This document shows positions 1 through 11,300 of a stretch of 64,000 nt of DNA, in pieces (position 1 is the stretch's first letter; every line of letters starts with the position of its first letter). The notes under the pieces were generated by a model that had not been told where the DNA came from, made no database searches, and saw nothing but the letters and a program-made list of their open reading frames with translations. A program made the translations under genes and the position numbers. Origin of the DNA: Opisthocomus hoazin. Its lineage: Eukaryota > Chordata > Aves > Opisthocomiformes > Opisthocomidae. The stretch spans positions 498,501 through 562,500 of the forward strand of contig NC_134418.1 of assembly GCF_030867145.1 (NCBI RefSeq). The letters are read 5' to 3'.

Positions 1-390
1 CAGGTACGTTGCATAGCTGTTAATTACACAATGTTTCTGGTGGCTCTTCATTCATGCTGTGCTGCAAGGACTCTTTCTTTATTGAATTCCCCTCAATGAC
101 AATTACAGCCTGTTCTGGCACTCTGGGGGGTAGGTTCAGGGACTTTTTATCTCCTTGCAGATTCTGCCACAAGTGTAGAAACTTGCAAGCTTCTGATCTA
201 CCCCTGACACAGCCTAAAGTCTAAACACAACACAAGCACAAAGAGATTTGAGAGTGAATGGTAAAGCTGTGAAGACAATCCTCCTACAAACAGGCACTCT
301 CAGTTCTCTGTTAGTTTGGAAGACCCTGTTCACACAGTCACCATGCCCCAGCAAGACCAGCCTGTTCGCCCCCACTCTCAGGACACGTAC
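1..390 (-). other. HTRA2 intron 6 (partial)
   Basis: No exon of HTRA2 or of any other recognisable gene was found on either strand. The sequence resembling the start of the PDZ domain (ILAEL...) is absent. A minus-strand AATAAA at about 79-84 has no associated exon. Confidence 0.6.
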
Positions 391-3300
391 CTTGGTGTAA
401 GAGTCAGCATCATCACTCCTATGTAACGGCGCTTTGTCTCCGTACTGCCAAACCAAGAGCCTGTCAAAGGAAAGGACATCAAACCACAAGGCTGAAAATG
501 GACACGCACTCAAAACAGCAGTGGGCTGAGCCAGCCAAGTCACAAAGCCCACGCCACCTCAAGGCGGACAGTGTGCCGAGCGAGTCGTTCTGATTCCCCA
601 CCAACAGCTTAGCTAAGTTCCACTCACCAGTTACGAGATTTATAGCTATGGCATACTTCGCTTTTCTGGTTTGAGCTGTCATTTTTTTGACTGAAAATAT
701 CACTCCGCAGTGTCCACACGAGAACTAGATAGCAAGACTACAGACTAAAGTAACTACCTGTCCTTTACGATACAGCTGAATCCTGCACCTGCACTTCCAT
801 TAGTAGACACAAGGCTAAGCAGCCCCCGGTTTCCAGGTCACCCTTTCCCTTTTTCAACACCAACAAATGGTCCACTGATTTTTCCATATGTTGAGGTCTA
901 ATGAAAAGTAGTAACAGATAAAAAAGAAAAAAACAAACAAACAAAAAAAACCACCAAGAAATCCTCACCTACCCCTGGGGACTTAAGTGAAAGCTACTTG
1001 GGACACTAAGTCTTTATCTGCAGCAGATGCAGGCCAGCATCCTGCTTGCAGCTTGCCAGCCCCTGTGGGCAGGGAAGTAGCAGCACAGCCTTCCCACGGC
1101 ATTGGCAGACTCTCCTGCCAGATGGGAGAATCTTCGTACCCCCCGAGAATCTCTCCCCCACTCCGCTTCCCTTCTCTCGGAAGAAGTGCCCGAAGCCCAG
1201 CTGTTCCCTCTTTCACCCTCCTCCTTCCAGCCTCCTTCCTCCAACACCCAAGCAGGGAGGCACCCAACTCACTTTTGCGGTGCTCCTCCTTTTGCAGGAA
1301 CTTCCGCAGCCGGTCTGAGGGGATGGCAAACGAGATGCCTGATGTCACCTTCATAGTGTTCACACCAATGACTTCACCATCCTGCAGGGAAAGGGCACTG
1401 TGCTAGCCAACGTGCATCGCTGTGGAGAGGAGGCGAGCTGCTGTGCAAGTCTGGAGTCCTGCCTACCACCCATCCCTCCCCAGCCTGCTGCTTCTGCGGC
1501 CCGCCCGAGGCTGCTGGCGCTGTGCAGGGACCGGTCCCATGGGCTGCAGCCCAGGCAGCCCCTCTCTCTGCTCTGCCAGCACCAGCCACGCTGGCCTCAC
1601 CAGCGCAGGACTCGGCTCCGCCACGCCAGCACCCCATCGGCCCAGGCTGCCCAAACTGACACCACACGGGGCTGCTGCGCTGGGCCGAGTCCCTGCTGCT
1701 CCACAGGCAGCCTGGAGCAGGCACAGTCCCACCCTCCCAGCAGCTGCAGCACACACAAGCACTCACACTGAGGGGCACGGAGCCCCCTGGGGCACAGACC
1801 AAAGGGCACACGGTATATCTCTTCCCCGAGCAGCAAGGGTGCAGCAGGAGAACTTACCAAGTTGACGAGGGGGCCACCGGAGTTCCCAAACTGCAGCAGA
1901 GGAGAGAGGAGTAAACAGGCCGTGAAAGAGGCATCCTCGCACAGCCGGACCCGCAGCAGGGAGGCAGAGTCCAGAGAGCAGGGTCAGGCCAAGAAACGCA
2001 GCCAGTGCCCAGGTGACTGGCCAGAATCCCTTCGTCTCCCAGTGCTCTGCGTCCAGCCTCCGCTGACCTCGCGGCACCCACAGCCCTTCCCCAGCTCCCC
2101 CCTCCCCACAGAGGGCAGCTGGGACGAGGTGCCAACCCGCCGTGCACTGCAAGCTCCCCTTACATCAATAGCAGCATCAGTCTGGATGTACTCCATGTCA
2201 GAGGAGGTCAGGCCCAGCTCCCGGCTGCCTCGCTGCGCGGAGCTGACGATGCCGGAGGTGATGGTGTTCTGCAGGGCAAACGGGCTGCCCATGGCCACCA
2301 CAAACTCTCCCTGCCGCACCTCGGAGGACCGCCCAAGGGGCAGGGTGGGCAGCGGGTGCTGGAAGAGAGGAGGACGGTGAGCAGATGGCAGGGAATGAAG
2401 GGAGCATCTTGCAACCGCGATGCACACCTTAGGCTTGATCTTGATGGTAGCAATGTCTGCAACCTGGTCCACGTCTTGCACCACAGCGTCATACTGCTCG
2501 CCGCTGGCCAGCTTCACCCGCACGCGCCGCCGGTTTGCCACCACGTGTGCGTTGGTCACAATGAGCCCATCCGGAGACACCAGGAAACCCGAGCCGTTAG
2601 AAATGGGCACATCACGGCCCGAAAAGGGATGCCTGCAAGGTGGGCGCAGGTGAGGGAGGGGCAGCAGGCACCCTGCGGGGACTGAGGTGGGGGCAGGCAG
2701 GGGCCAGGCAGACTGGGTGGCCCAGACTGGTAGGCCTGGAGAGCAGCAGCAGGGGACAGTGAGGATGTCTGGGCAACAGCACCATGGGGGAGACGCCTTC
2801 ACTTCCCCATGAAAGGTCCCCATCTCAAGAGTCCACACCAACACGCGCACAACAGGGGAACGAGCAGGAAGAATCAGGAGTCCGCACACAACTGCAAAAG
2901 TAAGATCCTGCTGGGACTACAGAGACACGGTGGGACGCTCATGAGTGGAGAGCTGCAGCGGATGGCACAGGCTCTTTGGGAAACAGCGGCAAGGAGGCGA
3001 GTAGGAAGGGTTGTGGTCTGTGCAAAGCAGCAGCCTGAACACACAGAGCCTTGCCTCACAGCAGGTAATGACCACTTGGGAGGCAACGGGTACATCTTTA
3101 GACAGCTGGAGGCAGACTCCCGATTGCAGGCCCTGGTCCCAGCGGGGGACATCCATCAGCCTCTGGAGGAAAGCCTGGTGCTGAGTGAGGCAAGGAACCT
3201 CATGACACAAGCCACAGAAAGGGCTGAGGTGTTCAGTGCCTTTGTGCCTTGCTCCTTGGGCCTCCCAAGTCCCTGTGCCCAGAGGCAGAGTCTGTGGGAA

Positions 3301-4854
3301 TGCAGCACTACACGGAAGATCAAGGGAGGGATTGCTGAGGCCAGCTGGATACGCACAAGTCGATGGCATCAGACAGGATACAAACGAGGGGGATGGCTAA
3401 TGTCCCTGTGAGTGCCCAAGTGTCACAGTGCTAACGGGGGGCTCCTAATGGCTGGAAACAGGCAAATGTCACACCAGCCTGCAATACTGCCAACAAAAAG
3501 GGTCCTGAAAACCATAGGTCAGTCGGCTTTGCCCCTGTCTCTGGGAAAGTTATGGAGCAAATGCTCCCAGAAATACTTCCCAGCCCGCAGCACACAAGCA
3601 GGGGACTGTGAGCGGCCAGCACAGACTTACCAATGGCAAACCATGCTCGACCAACCTGACTGGCTTCTGTGGTCAGAGAAGTGACTGCAGACAAGAGGCA
3701 AGCAGCAGATACTCTTTACCTTAAGAAGGCTTTCAGCACGGTCTCCCGTGGCACCCTTCTAGCCACACAGGTGGCTTGCGGGCTGACAGTCAGATAAGCG
3801 GAATGGAAAACCGGCTGGACCACCAAGGTCCGAGTCCAGCTCGTGGCCAGCTACTAACACGGTGCCTCGGGAACCGAGAGAAGGGCCGACACCATTTAAC
3901 ACCTTTGCTCATGGACCGCAGGATGGGACACCGCACGTGCTCAGCTGCCCGCAGGCGCCGCCGCGCTGGGGGGAGCAGTCACCACACTGCAGGGCAGAGT
4001 GAGTATTCAGAGGTGCCCTGACAGGTGGGAGATGCAGGATGGCAAGAACGTTACGGAGTTCAAAGGTGCTGCTAGGACAGCGTAACCCGGCGCCACAGGC
4101 CAGCCGCGGGCGGCTGCCCAGCAGGCAGCTCTGCCGAAACAGCCCTGGAGAACAAGTGGGTGGCAGCGTGGCAGCAGCGTGTCCCCGCGGCGAAGGCCAA
4201 CGGTGCGCTGGCTGCATGCGCAGGCCCGGGGCAAGGGGACGGATCCGTCCCTCCGCGGCACCCGAGAGGTCCCACCAGGACGCCGTGCCCGGTTCAGGCT
4301 GCCCGGGGCTGGGAGAGGGGGGCGTGCAGCCGGGGGTGCGGGGAGGACGGGGCCAGGCCCTTCTCGGGGGGGGCAGGATGGGAGGGGACCGACACAGGGT
4401 CAAGAAGGACACCGCCCCGCCGGGCACCGGGGAAGCCGGCTGGGCGGGGGCCGCGGGCCGGGCCGGCCGCCCGGTGCTGGTACCTGCCCACGATCTCCAC
4501 GTAGACCAGAGCGGGCGCCGTCTTCTCCACCACGTCGGCGATGAAGTTGAAGGCGGCGCGGGGCGAGGCGGGCGGCGAGGCGGGCGGCGGGGCGGGCGGG
4601 GCGGGCACGGCGGCGCGCAGCGCGGGCAGCGTGGGCCGGCGGCCCTCGCCCTCCCGGGCCCACAGCAGCACCAGCGCCGCCGCCCCGGCGCCCAGCGCCG
4701 CCGCCAGCGCCCGGCCCCCGGCGGAGGGCGGAGGGGGAGGAGGCGGCGGCGGCGGCGGGACCGAGGGGGCCTGGGCGGCCGCGCCCAGCGCCCGGCACCA
4801 ACACCCTGCGCCCGGCCGCAGCGCGGCCCGCGCCCACCGCGCCAGCGCCGTCAT
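391..4854 (-). CDS. HTRA2: HTRA2 (Omi) mitochondrial serine protease, exons 1-6, 3' end outside window
   Basis: Trimeric PDZ serine protease of the mitochondrial intermembrane space, acting in protein quality control and, when released, in apoptosis. Exons in order: 4854-4484, 2632-2428, 2358-2164, 1890-1858, 1381-1273, 460-391; all have GT-AG sites and matching phases. The N-terminus has an Arg/Ala-rich mitochondrial presequence, 11 consecutive prolines (about residues 33-43), a hydrophobic membrane segment (about 49-65) and an IAP-binding-like AVPA at 82-85. The trypsin-like domain follows. The triad reads His153 (TNAHVV), Asp183 (ADIAT) and Ser261 (GNSGG), with spacings of 30 and 78 identical to human HTRA2 as I remember it. 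Exon 6 encodes [11 protein letters not shown], the link to the PDZ domain. PDZ exons 7-8 are not present in bases 1-390, so they lie left of the window. The frame stays open upstream of the chosen ATG, but this is the first Met followed by a presequence. The head-to-head neighbour is AUP1, as in mammals. Confidence 0.96.
1858..1890 (-). CDS. HTRA2: HTRA2 33-nt microexon 4 carrying the catalytic serine
   Basis: An 11-codon exon reading [11 protein letters not shown], flanked by a CTGCAG acceptor and a GTAAGT donor. It begins and ends in phase 0. It carries the nucleophile Ser261 and the oxyanion-hole glycines, so skipping it would keep the frame but remove the active site. Confidence 0.93.
3430..3870 (+). 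mobile_element. CR1 LINE fragment, reverse-transcriptase region (HTRA2 intron 1)
   Basis: Degenerate but recognisable CR1 ORF2 sequence. It has the 'ATAGGTCAGTCGGCTT...' block, a 'CCTGTCTCTGGGAAAGTTATGG' style motif, and a later block matching 'GGAAAACCGGCTGGACCACC'. Frameshifts and stops show that it is dead. It lies antisense to HTRA2 inside intron 1. No other content was seen in the rest of this 1.85-kb intron. Confidence 0.75.
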
Positions 4855-5340
4855 GCTGCTGCGGCGCCCGCCCGCGAGGCGCGCTGGGAGCTGAAGCCCC
4901 GCCCCCCGGGAGGTGCGGCCCCGCCGCGGGGCACGCTGGGAGCCGTAGTCGTGACGCGGAGGCCTGCTGGGAGCTGTGGTCCGCCGCGGGGCACGCTGGG
5001 AGCCGTAGTCCCGCAGCCAGCCGCGCCAGTAGTCGTAGCGCGGCCGCTGGTGCGGGAGGGCAGGCAGGGTTTGAGGCGGGAGCACCGGGCCCGCCGGATC
5101 CGCCGGCCGCCGAGGGCCCGCGGCGAGAGGGAATGAGCCGGGGTGGGGAGGCGGGGAGGCGGCGCGGTGCACGCCGGGAAGGCGCCGCACCTCCCAGGCT
5201 GCCCCGCGCGGGCCAGGCGGGCGGCCGCGGGGGAAGATGGCGGCAGGCGGCGGGCGCCGCTGAGGCAGCGGGTGCGGCGGGCATGGAGCCTCCTGCGGCC
5301 CCGGGCCCCGAACGGCTCTTCGACTCGCACCGGTGAGAGC
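4400..5340. promoter_or_regulatory. CpG island and bidirectional HTRA2/AUP1 promoter
   Basis: Very GC- and CpG-rich sequence covers HTRA2 exon 1, the 428 bp between the two start codons, and AUP1 exon 1. There is no convincing TATA box, as expected for a divergent housekeeping promoter. The core holds repeated ZNF143-like elements, listed separately. Confidence 0.85.
4879..5010 (-). promoter_or_regulatory. Cluster of ZNF143/THAP11 (SBS)-like motifs
   Basis: Four related elements lie at about 4,879-4,898, 4,931-4,950, 4,962-4,981 and 4,991-5,010. On the minus strand the best copies read GACTACGGCTCCCAGCGTGC, close to the known GACTACAATTCCCAGCATGC element. Two copies are identical over 20 bp, and the third reads GACCACAGCTCCCAGCAGGC. 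The repeats sit midway between the two genes. That the factors bind here is inferred from the motif. Confidence 0.7.
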
Positions 5341-8300
5341 CGTGGCGGCCTGGCGTTTCGCGGGGCTGGGCCGTGGGCTCCCGGGGGTTCGGGTGTCCCG
5401 CGGGAGGTCTGCGCAGGAAGCTGGCGTGTCCCTGGCGGGAGGGCCTGGCGTCCACTGGGGGAAGGGGCATCCCACGGGAGCTCTGTGGGGGAGGCCGGGG
5501 TGTCCCATGGCGTACGGATGAGGGCCCAGGGTGTGCTGGGGAGGCTTGGGTTGGCTGGGTGTCTCGCTGGGGAGGCGCAGGCAGTCACACGGAGCGGGGG
5601 ACGCAGGGTGGTCCCTGGGGAGGGCCCGGGTATGTCCCCGCCGTGCTCAGGCTGTCTCTGCTGCTCTTTGGCCCTGCAGGTTTCCAGCCGATGGGTTCCT
5701 GCTTCTGGCCCTGCTGCTGTACGCACCCGTGGGCCTCTGCCTGCTCGTCCTGCGCCTCTTCATTGGCGTACACGTCTTTCTGGTCAGCTGCGCCCTGCCT
5801 GACAGCGTGCTGCGACGGTGCGTGAGCCCGGCCCTGCCCCGGGTGTGGAGCTGCTGCTGTTGCCTGGGGTGGGGATGTGGTGTGCAGACACTGCTGTGGG
5901 GTAGTGTGGGGTGGGAGGGCTGCGCTCGCCCGTGTGGGGTCCTTAGCCGCGGAGGCTTGGTGCATGCAGAGGTTTACAGGGAGCTGTGCTTTCGGGACTC
6001 TTTGTCCCCAGGATCCACGAAGGTGCCTTCTCTGCCAAGACCAATGCTGGCAGCTACATCTTCAGTGCTCGAGGACTGGTCTGAAACACTTGGATCAGCT
6101 GGGCGCCCTGCTAAGAAATTCCATGTGTGGCTCGCTGCCCCATATTTCATGCTGCAGCTCCAGCTCTGCAGGCAGCCTTCAGCCCCAGCTGCAGCCCCCC
6201 AACAATTCCTGTCCCAGGCATCTGTCATATCACTTCCATTTTGTACCAGTGTCCTTTTGCAAGTCACGTGAACTCCCAGGTCTCTGTTCTGTTTGTTAGA
6301 GGTGTAAGCCAGCGATGGCTCAGAGTGCAGGACTTGAGGAAACCACTTTCCTCCCCGCCCAGGTTTATTGTGCGTGTGATGTGCTCAGTGCTGGGCTTAT
6401 TTGTGCGGCAAAGTGAGCCCCAGCTTCGTGATGTCAGTGTGAGGGTCTACATCGCCAACCACGTGACACAATTCGATCACAACGTCATCAACCTTCTGAC
6501 CTCATGTAATACGGTGAGTAACTTGGAGCCGGCTCCAAATGTGCCTGCGAGTGAGTTGGTTGGTTCTATATCCTGAACGGCAGTAGGCTTAACCCTTACC
6601 TGGAGAAGCATAACTCGCGGAAGTAGTGTATCCCTTGCCAAGAATGTCAGGACCTCCTAGAGAGGACATGGGGAAACACAGTTGTTGCGTGGGCCAGGAG
6701 GGGAGTTTGTTTCTTGAGCAGACAGGGTACAATCTGAACTGAAGATTAGGAGTCGAATTCGTAGGGAACTGGGGCCAGAGCAGTCACTGAAGCCTGGCAG
6801 TGATGTGTTCTCTGCTACTGGTGCTTTTAGCAGGCAGGTGGCTCCCTCAGGCCCCAGAGGCATTTTTGCTAATAAGCAAGAACTTTGTCTCCCAGCATCG
6901 TCTGGGAAGGTGAGCCTTCAGGGGAGGACAGGATGGCATTTCTTCTTTACTCTTGCTTTTCCTTGCAGCCTGCATTGAATGGTGCCCCTGGCTTCATCTG
7001 CTGGTCACGGGGATTCATGGAGCTGGGCGTAACGGGAAGCCGAGCAGAGCTGGTGGATTCCCTGAAGGTGTATTCGTCCCACAGAGGAAACCCGCCGCTG
7101 CTGCTGTTCCCGGAGGAGGCTGCCACCAATGGCAGGGCTGGCTTGCTCCGGTTCAGGTACTCGGGACAGGTATTCCTGTAGCGGGGCTGTCGCCACTTTG
7201 TTTTAGCTTTTGGGTCATTCAGTGCTGACTTCTTCCTTTTCAGCTCTTGGCCGTTCTCAGTTGTGGATGTGGTGCAGCCCGTTGCCCTACAAGTTCAGAG
7301 GCCTTTGATCACTGTGGTGAGTCAGGGACGTGGGGCGAGGAGGAGTTGTGGAGGCGTGTGCTGTGTCAGGGTCTTGGCAATGGCGTTGATTCTGCTTCTG
7401 CTTTGAAGCCTGTGGGTAGCGTAGCCTGGCCGCGTGTTCTGTCACCCCAAGGACTTGCTGCTCAGTACTGACACTGTGTTTCAAGCCCCTTTCCCGGGGA
7501 ACTTCTGCTAAGCCAATACTTTTTCAGCTACACTGGCAATTTTGATAAATGTTTTAGTGGCTCAGCTGTCTAACAGTGTGCCATGAGGCTTACATGATGA
7601 TAGCATCGCTGTGTCTCGTCTCCTCTTTGTGAGCTCCCTTCTTCTGAAGTGCTGTGAAGGAATAGCTCCGGTCGCCTTGGAGAGCGACTGCTGCGCCAAA
7701 GGTTGTGCAAGGCTCCCTGGAGTGGGTTCTGAACTCTTGCCTCCCAAATGCAGATGTGTGACATGGTGCAACGTTAGCTTCAGAAGGGTGGCAAAGTTTA
7801 TGATGGTAATACTAGCACTGCTAACTAGATTCCAATAAAACCATTCTCAGCTTATTTACAGAGCAAGATTTTGTTGGATTTCTTATTTCTTGCTATGGTT
7901 TATGGGTCTGCTTGGTTAAAAGATACGTTTTGTATTTATCTGGCATTTTAGTTGATTCTTCATCGTCTGTCTTTTTAAGATAGTAGGGCAGAATGGATGG
8001 ATTTAAAGCCACTTACTAGCAGGTCACAAAACATTGCTGCCCATACTAAAACACCAGTATGCAGATATTTTTAAGGTGAGATTCTGTTAGGGATTATTTC
8101 TTTGCCTGGTGCTATTTAGTGCTTTTCTCAGCACTGCAGATGACAATATTGAGATCCCTGCTGGTAAAATTTGGGTTAGTGAATAGTGAAGCAGCTCGAT
8201 TATTGATTGTGATCTAGTGAACTGGTGATAGCTGCCAGTGAACAGCGGTTACCTGTAAGTCTAATGTGGTTATGGGTGTGTAGCAAGAGGAGTATCTGGT

Positions 8301-11300
8301 AGAGTGACAAACATGGTGTTAGCTGCATGTGTGCAGTGGTGAAAACCGCTAAAATACTAAGCAAAGCTTTGGTAACCCCGCTGCCAAGAAACTGGGGAAG
8401 TAGTAGAGTGCAAGGACTCCATAAGCGTGATGCAGAATCCAAAGAGCAACACTTCAAGACACTCAGCTTAGTCAGCTTGTCAGAGGAAAGGCAGACAGAT
8501 TGTTGTGGAAAGCTGCTTGCGTGTTGGAGAAGAGGCTTAAGAGTGGAGAATTTTTTTTTTTTCCTGACAAAGCACACAGCAACAGTCTTTGCAGGTTCTG
8601 AGAGTAAATGTTGGTACTGCACAAGTTAGTTTTGGATTAAGATGCAGTTTTCTAACAATGAGAATATTTTTGAATGAGTACTCCAGAGAAGTGGGAGAGC
8701 TGTCCCATTCTGGACTGTTTATAATGAATAGCTTACCTTTTCATAGTTTTGGCTCCTCTGAGAAGTTCTGTGAGATGTGACAAGTATATTTATCTGTGCA
8801 TACTTTCCTTCATAAATGTTAGGGAGAACAATGTGCGCATAACTGCAGAACTCTTAAGTTACTGGTTATAGTCACTTCTTGGCTCAGATTTTTACCTTTA
8901 GAGGTCGAGCAGGACTTTTTGCCCTTCATGCACATTGGCTAAGTAAATCCTGGTGGATTTCTTATGTAATTTTAAACCATCAGAAACTTCTGAGGACTGG
9001 AGGTGCAGTACTTTGAATGATTCAATCAGTGCTTTACAGAAAGCTTTCTTGGGCACTTACATGATGTATATGTCAGGCACTGGGCTGAGCAAATCACACA
9101 GTTTGGGTTTAAGAAATAATTTTCTCCGGTTCCAGTTGGCTGGAACATTGAAGGAGGCTGTTGTTCTGTGGCACAAGGCAGCATAACTGAAGACTGGCTA
9201 CTGGCATCACTATAAGGCATTTGATTTTAGGTTTCTTAGATCTGTTTATCCAGGAGATGAGGCTTCTTTATGTTACCCTTGGTGACTCTGGTTTCTGGGC
9301 TTTTCTCAGGTATAGCACCTCTTCCCAGGCCGTGGAATAAACCGTGCACGAGGCCTGTCTTGGAGCCATGCTGCTTTGGTCAAGGATGAGTCAAATGTAA
9401 AAGAAGCCGAGGCAGCTCCATCACGAGCTGTAGATCTTGAGATGGTGTTCTCACCAGTTTGGGAAAAGTGCGATCGCTGCAAGATAGAAGTAACCAACTA
9501 CAGAAGTCCTAGGAAGTCCTAGGAGCAATGTCCATTCAATAGCAAATTCTTTAGAATCATTGAAAAGCATAGGTTGGGGAGAATCTCTGGTCGTTAGTTC
9601 AGCTTTCTGCTCGCAGACAGACTGGCTTCTGAGTACAGTCCAGCTGCCCGGGGCTGTGTCCCGTTGAGAAGGATGGAGAGCCCACCACTTCGGAGTGCCT
9701 GTTCCAGTGCTCTCTGCTGCCAGGAACCACAGCACCTCTTAGGGAAAAGGTTATTTACTAATTCTTAGAAAAAGGAAGAAAGTGATAAATTACAGTTCAC
9801 TTTTAATGATCTTTGCAGCCTGTTTGGAAATGAAGAGAGAAAGCTTACAGCAGCTGAGACATTACAGGGGCTATTCCCATCAGAATAAGGGAGGATTGTT
9901 CATGATTCTGAGGAAGTGTTAGTACGTCTTATGGCATTTTCCATTGTTTCTAAAGGCACAGTCTAGTAGAGAATGTGAGGATACTGAGGGAAAATCTTGC
10001 TGTCCGTAGTGGGAGGAAAAGATGACTCGGAGCGGTGAAAACTGTGGCTCTTGCTCTGCCTGGTGAAGGCTAACGAAGGTGAATCTGCCCTGGGGCTTGC
10101 CCTCACTGTGCACTGGGTTTGCCGTTCCCTCGTTCCCAGTCCTCCACAACTCTCTGCGTGCGTATCTGTTACTTGCTGCCATGGCTTAGCTGTCTTCTGC
10201 CCGCCTGCTTCTCTGACGGAGGCCTGACGAGCTTGTGTTTTGTGGGCCACAATCTCATTGTGCTCTCTTCCCCAGAGCGTGGCTGACGCCTCCTGGATTA
10301 CAGAGCTGCTCTGGACCTTCTTTGTTCCCTTCACAGTATATCAAGTAAGGTACTATCTCTCTCCCTCTCTCTCTTTCGTTTGGGGCAGGATTTAGGGTGG
10401 GCAGAGAGCCTGACGTTTTTGCCGTTGTAGTAAGAGATCTTTTGGCGTGCGCTAATGCGCACCCTCACTGTTGGTATCTCAGCATGGCTTTGTTCAGTGT
10501 TATTTGGTCCATGCCAGGTCCAGCTTCTGGACCAGCTTCAACCAGCTTCTGAAGTTGAGAGGGTTCTTGGTTCCTGCATTCAGCTGCTGAAGGAGAGGAG
10601 TCTTTCAGGGCTTTTATGTCAAGTTTGCTGGGTATATTTTTGAAGCTAGCTGCACTGCTGTAATTCACCCCAGGATTGCTCAGGTCCCATGGGTGATTCC
10701 CTGCAGGCAGCTCAGTCCTCTCACGTCTGTCTCTTCCCTGCACTTGTGAATTGCAGAGGTGGTTCAGACACCCGTCTGGGGCCTAGGTGAGCGCAGACTG
10801 GCTGAGTAGCTTTGCTGTAATAAGGGTTCATAGGCAGCAGAAGGGGCTTGGAGTCAGATTTAGAGGTCAGGGTATTTCAGCAAGGACAAGTCTTGTGCTG
10901 TAGCTTTCCCTGGCCTTATCTGGCTCAAGTCTTGCTGGTCTGTTTTCTACTTCCGTGTAAATGGCAGTGGCTCCTCATGTGGGGCCTTTCTGGGCATTTC
11001 ATTAGGAGATACTTTGCGTCTGAGTGCTAATAAAGATTCAGTGAGCCAGTTTTGTCTTCTGAGCCATGCCTTGCCCTTAATTTTGCAAGCTAGTGTTGAG
11101 GTTTGACGCTCATCTTGTGGGGAGAGATTTGGGGTGAGCGGGGAGAGCCGAGGTGGGGATAGCACCATTGCACTGTTGATCCCAGATGGGGCTGGCTCCT
11201 CCAGCAGCCCTTGAAGCAGTCAGCCCAGTGCTGTTGTCCCCATTCAGGTGGATGCCGTCTGTCCCCAGACGAGCTGAAGAACTGAGTGAGGATTTTGCGC

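Noticed and set aside
479-703. Minus-strand open segment with good splice-like ends at about 610-690
   Set aside because: It lies inside HTRA2 intron 5 and does not match HTRA2 or any protein I recognise. The true exon 6 (391-460) accounts for the phase.
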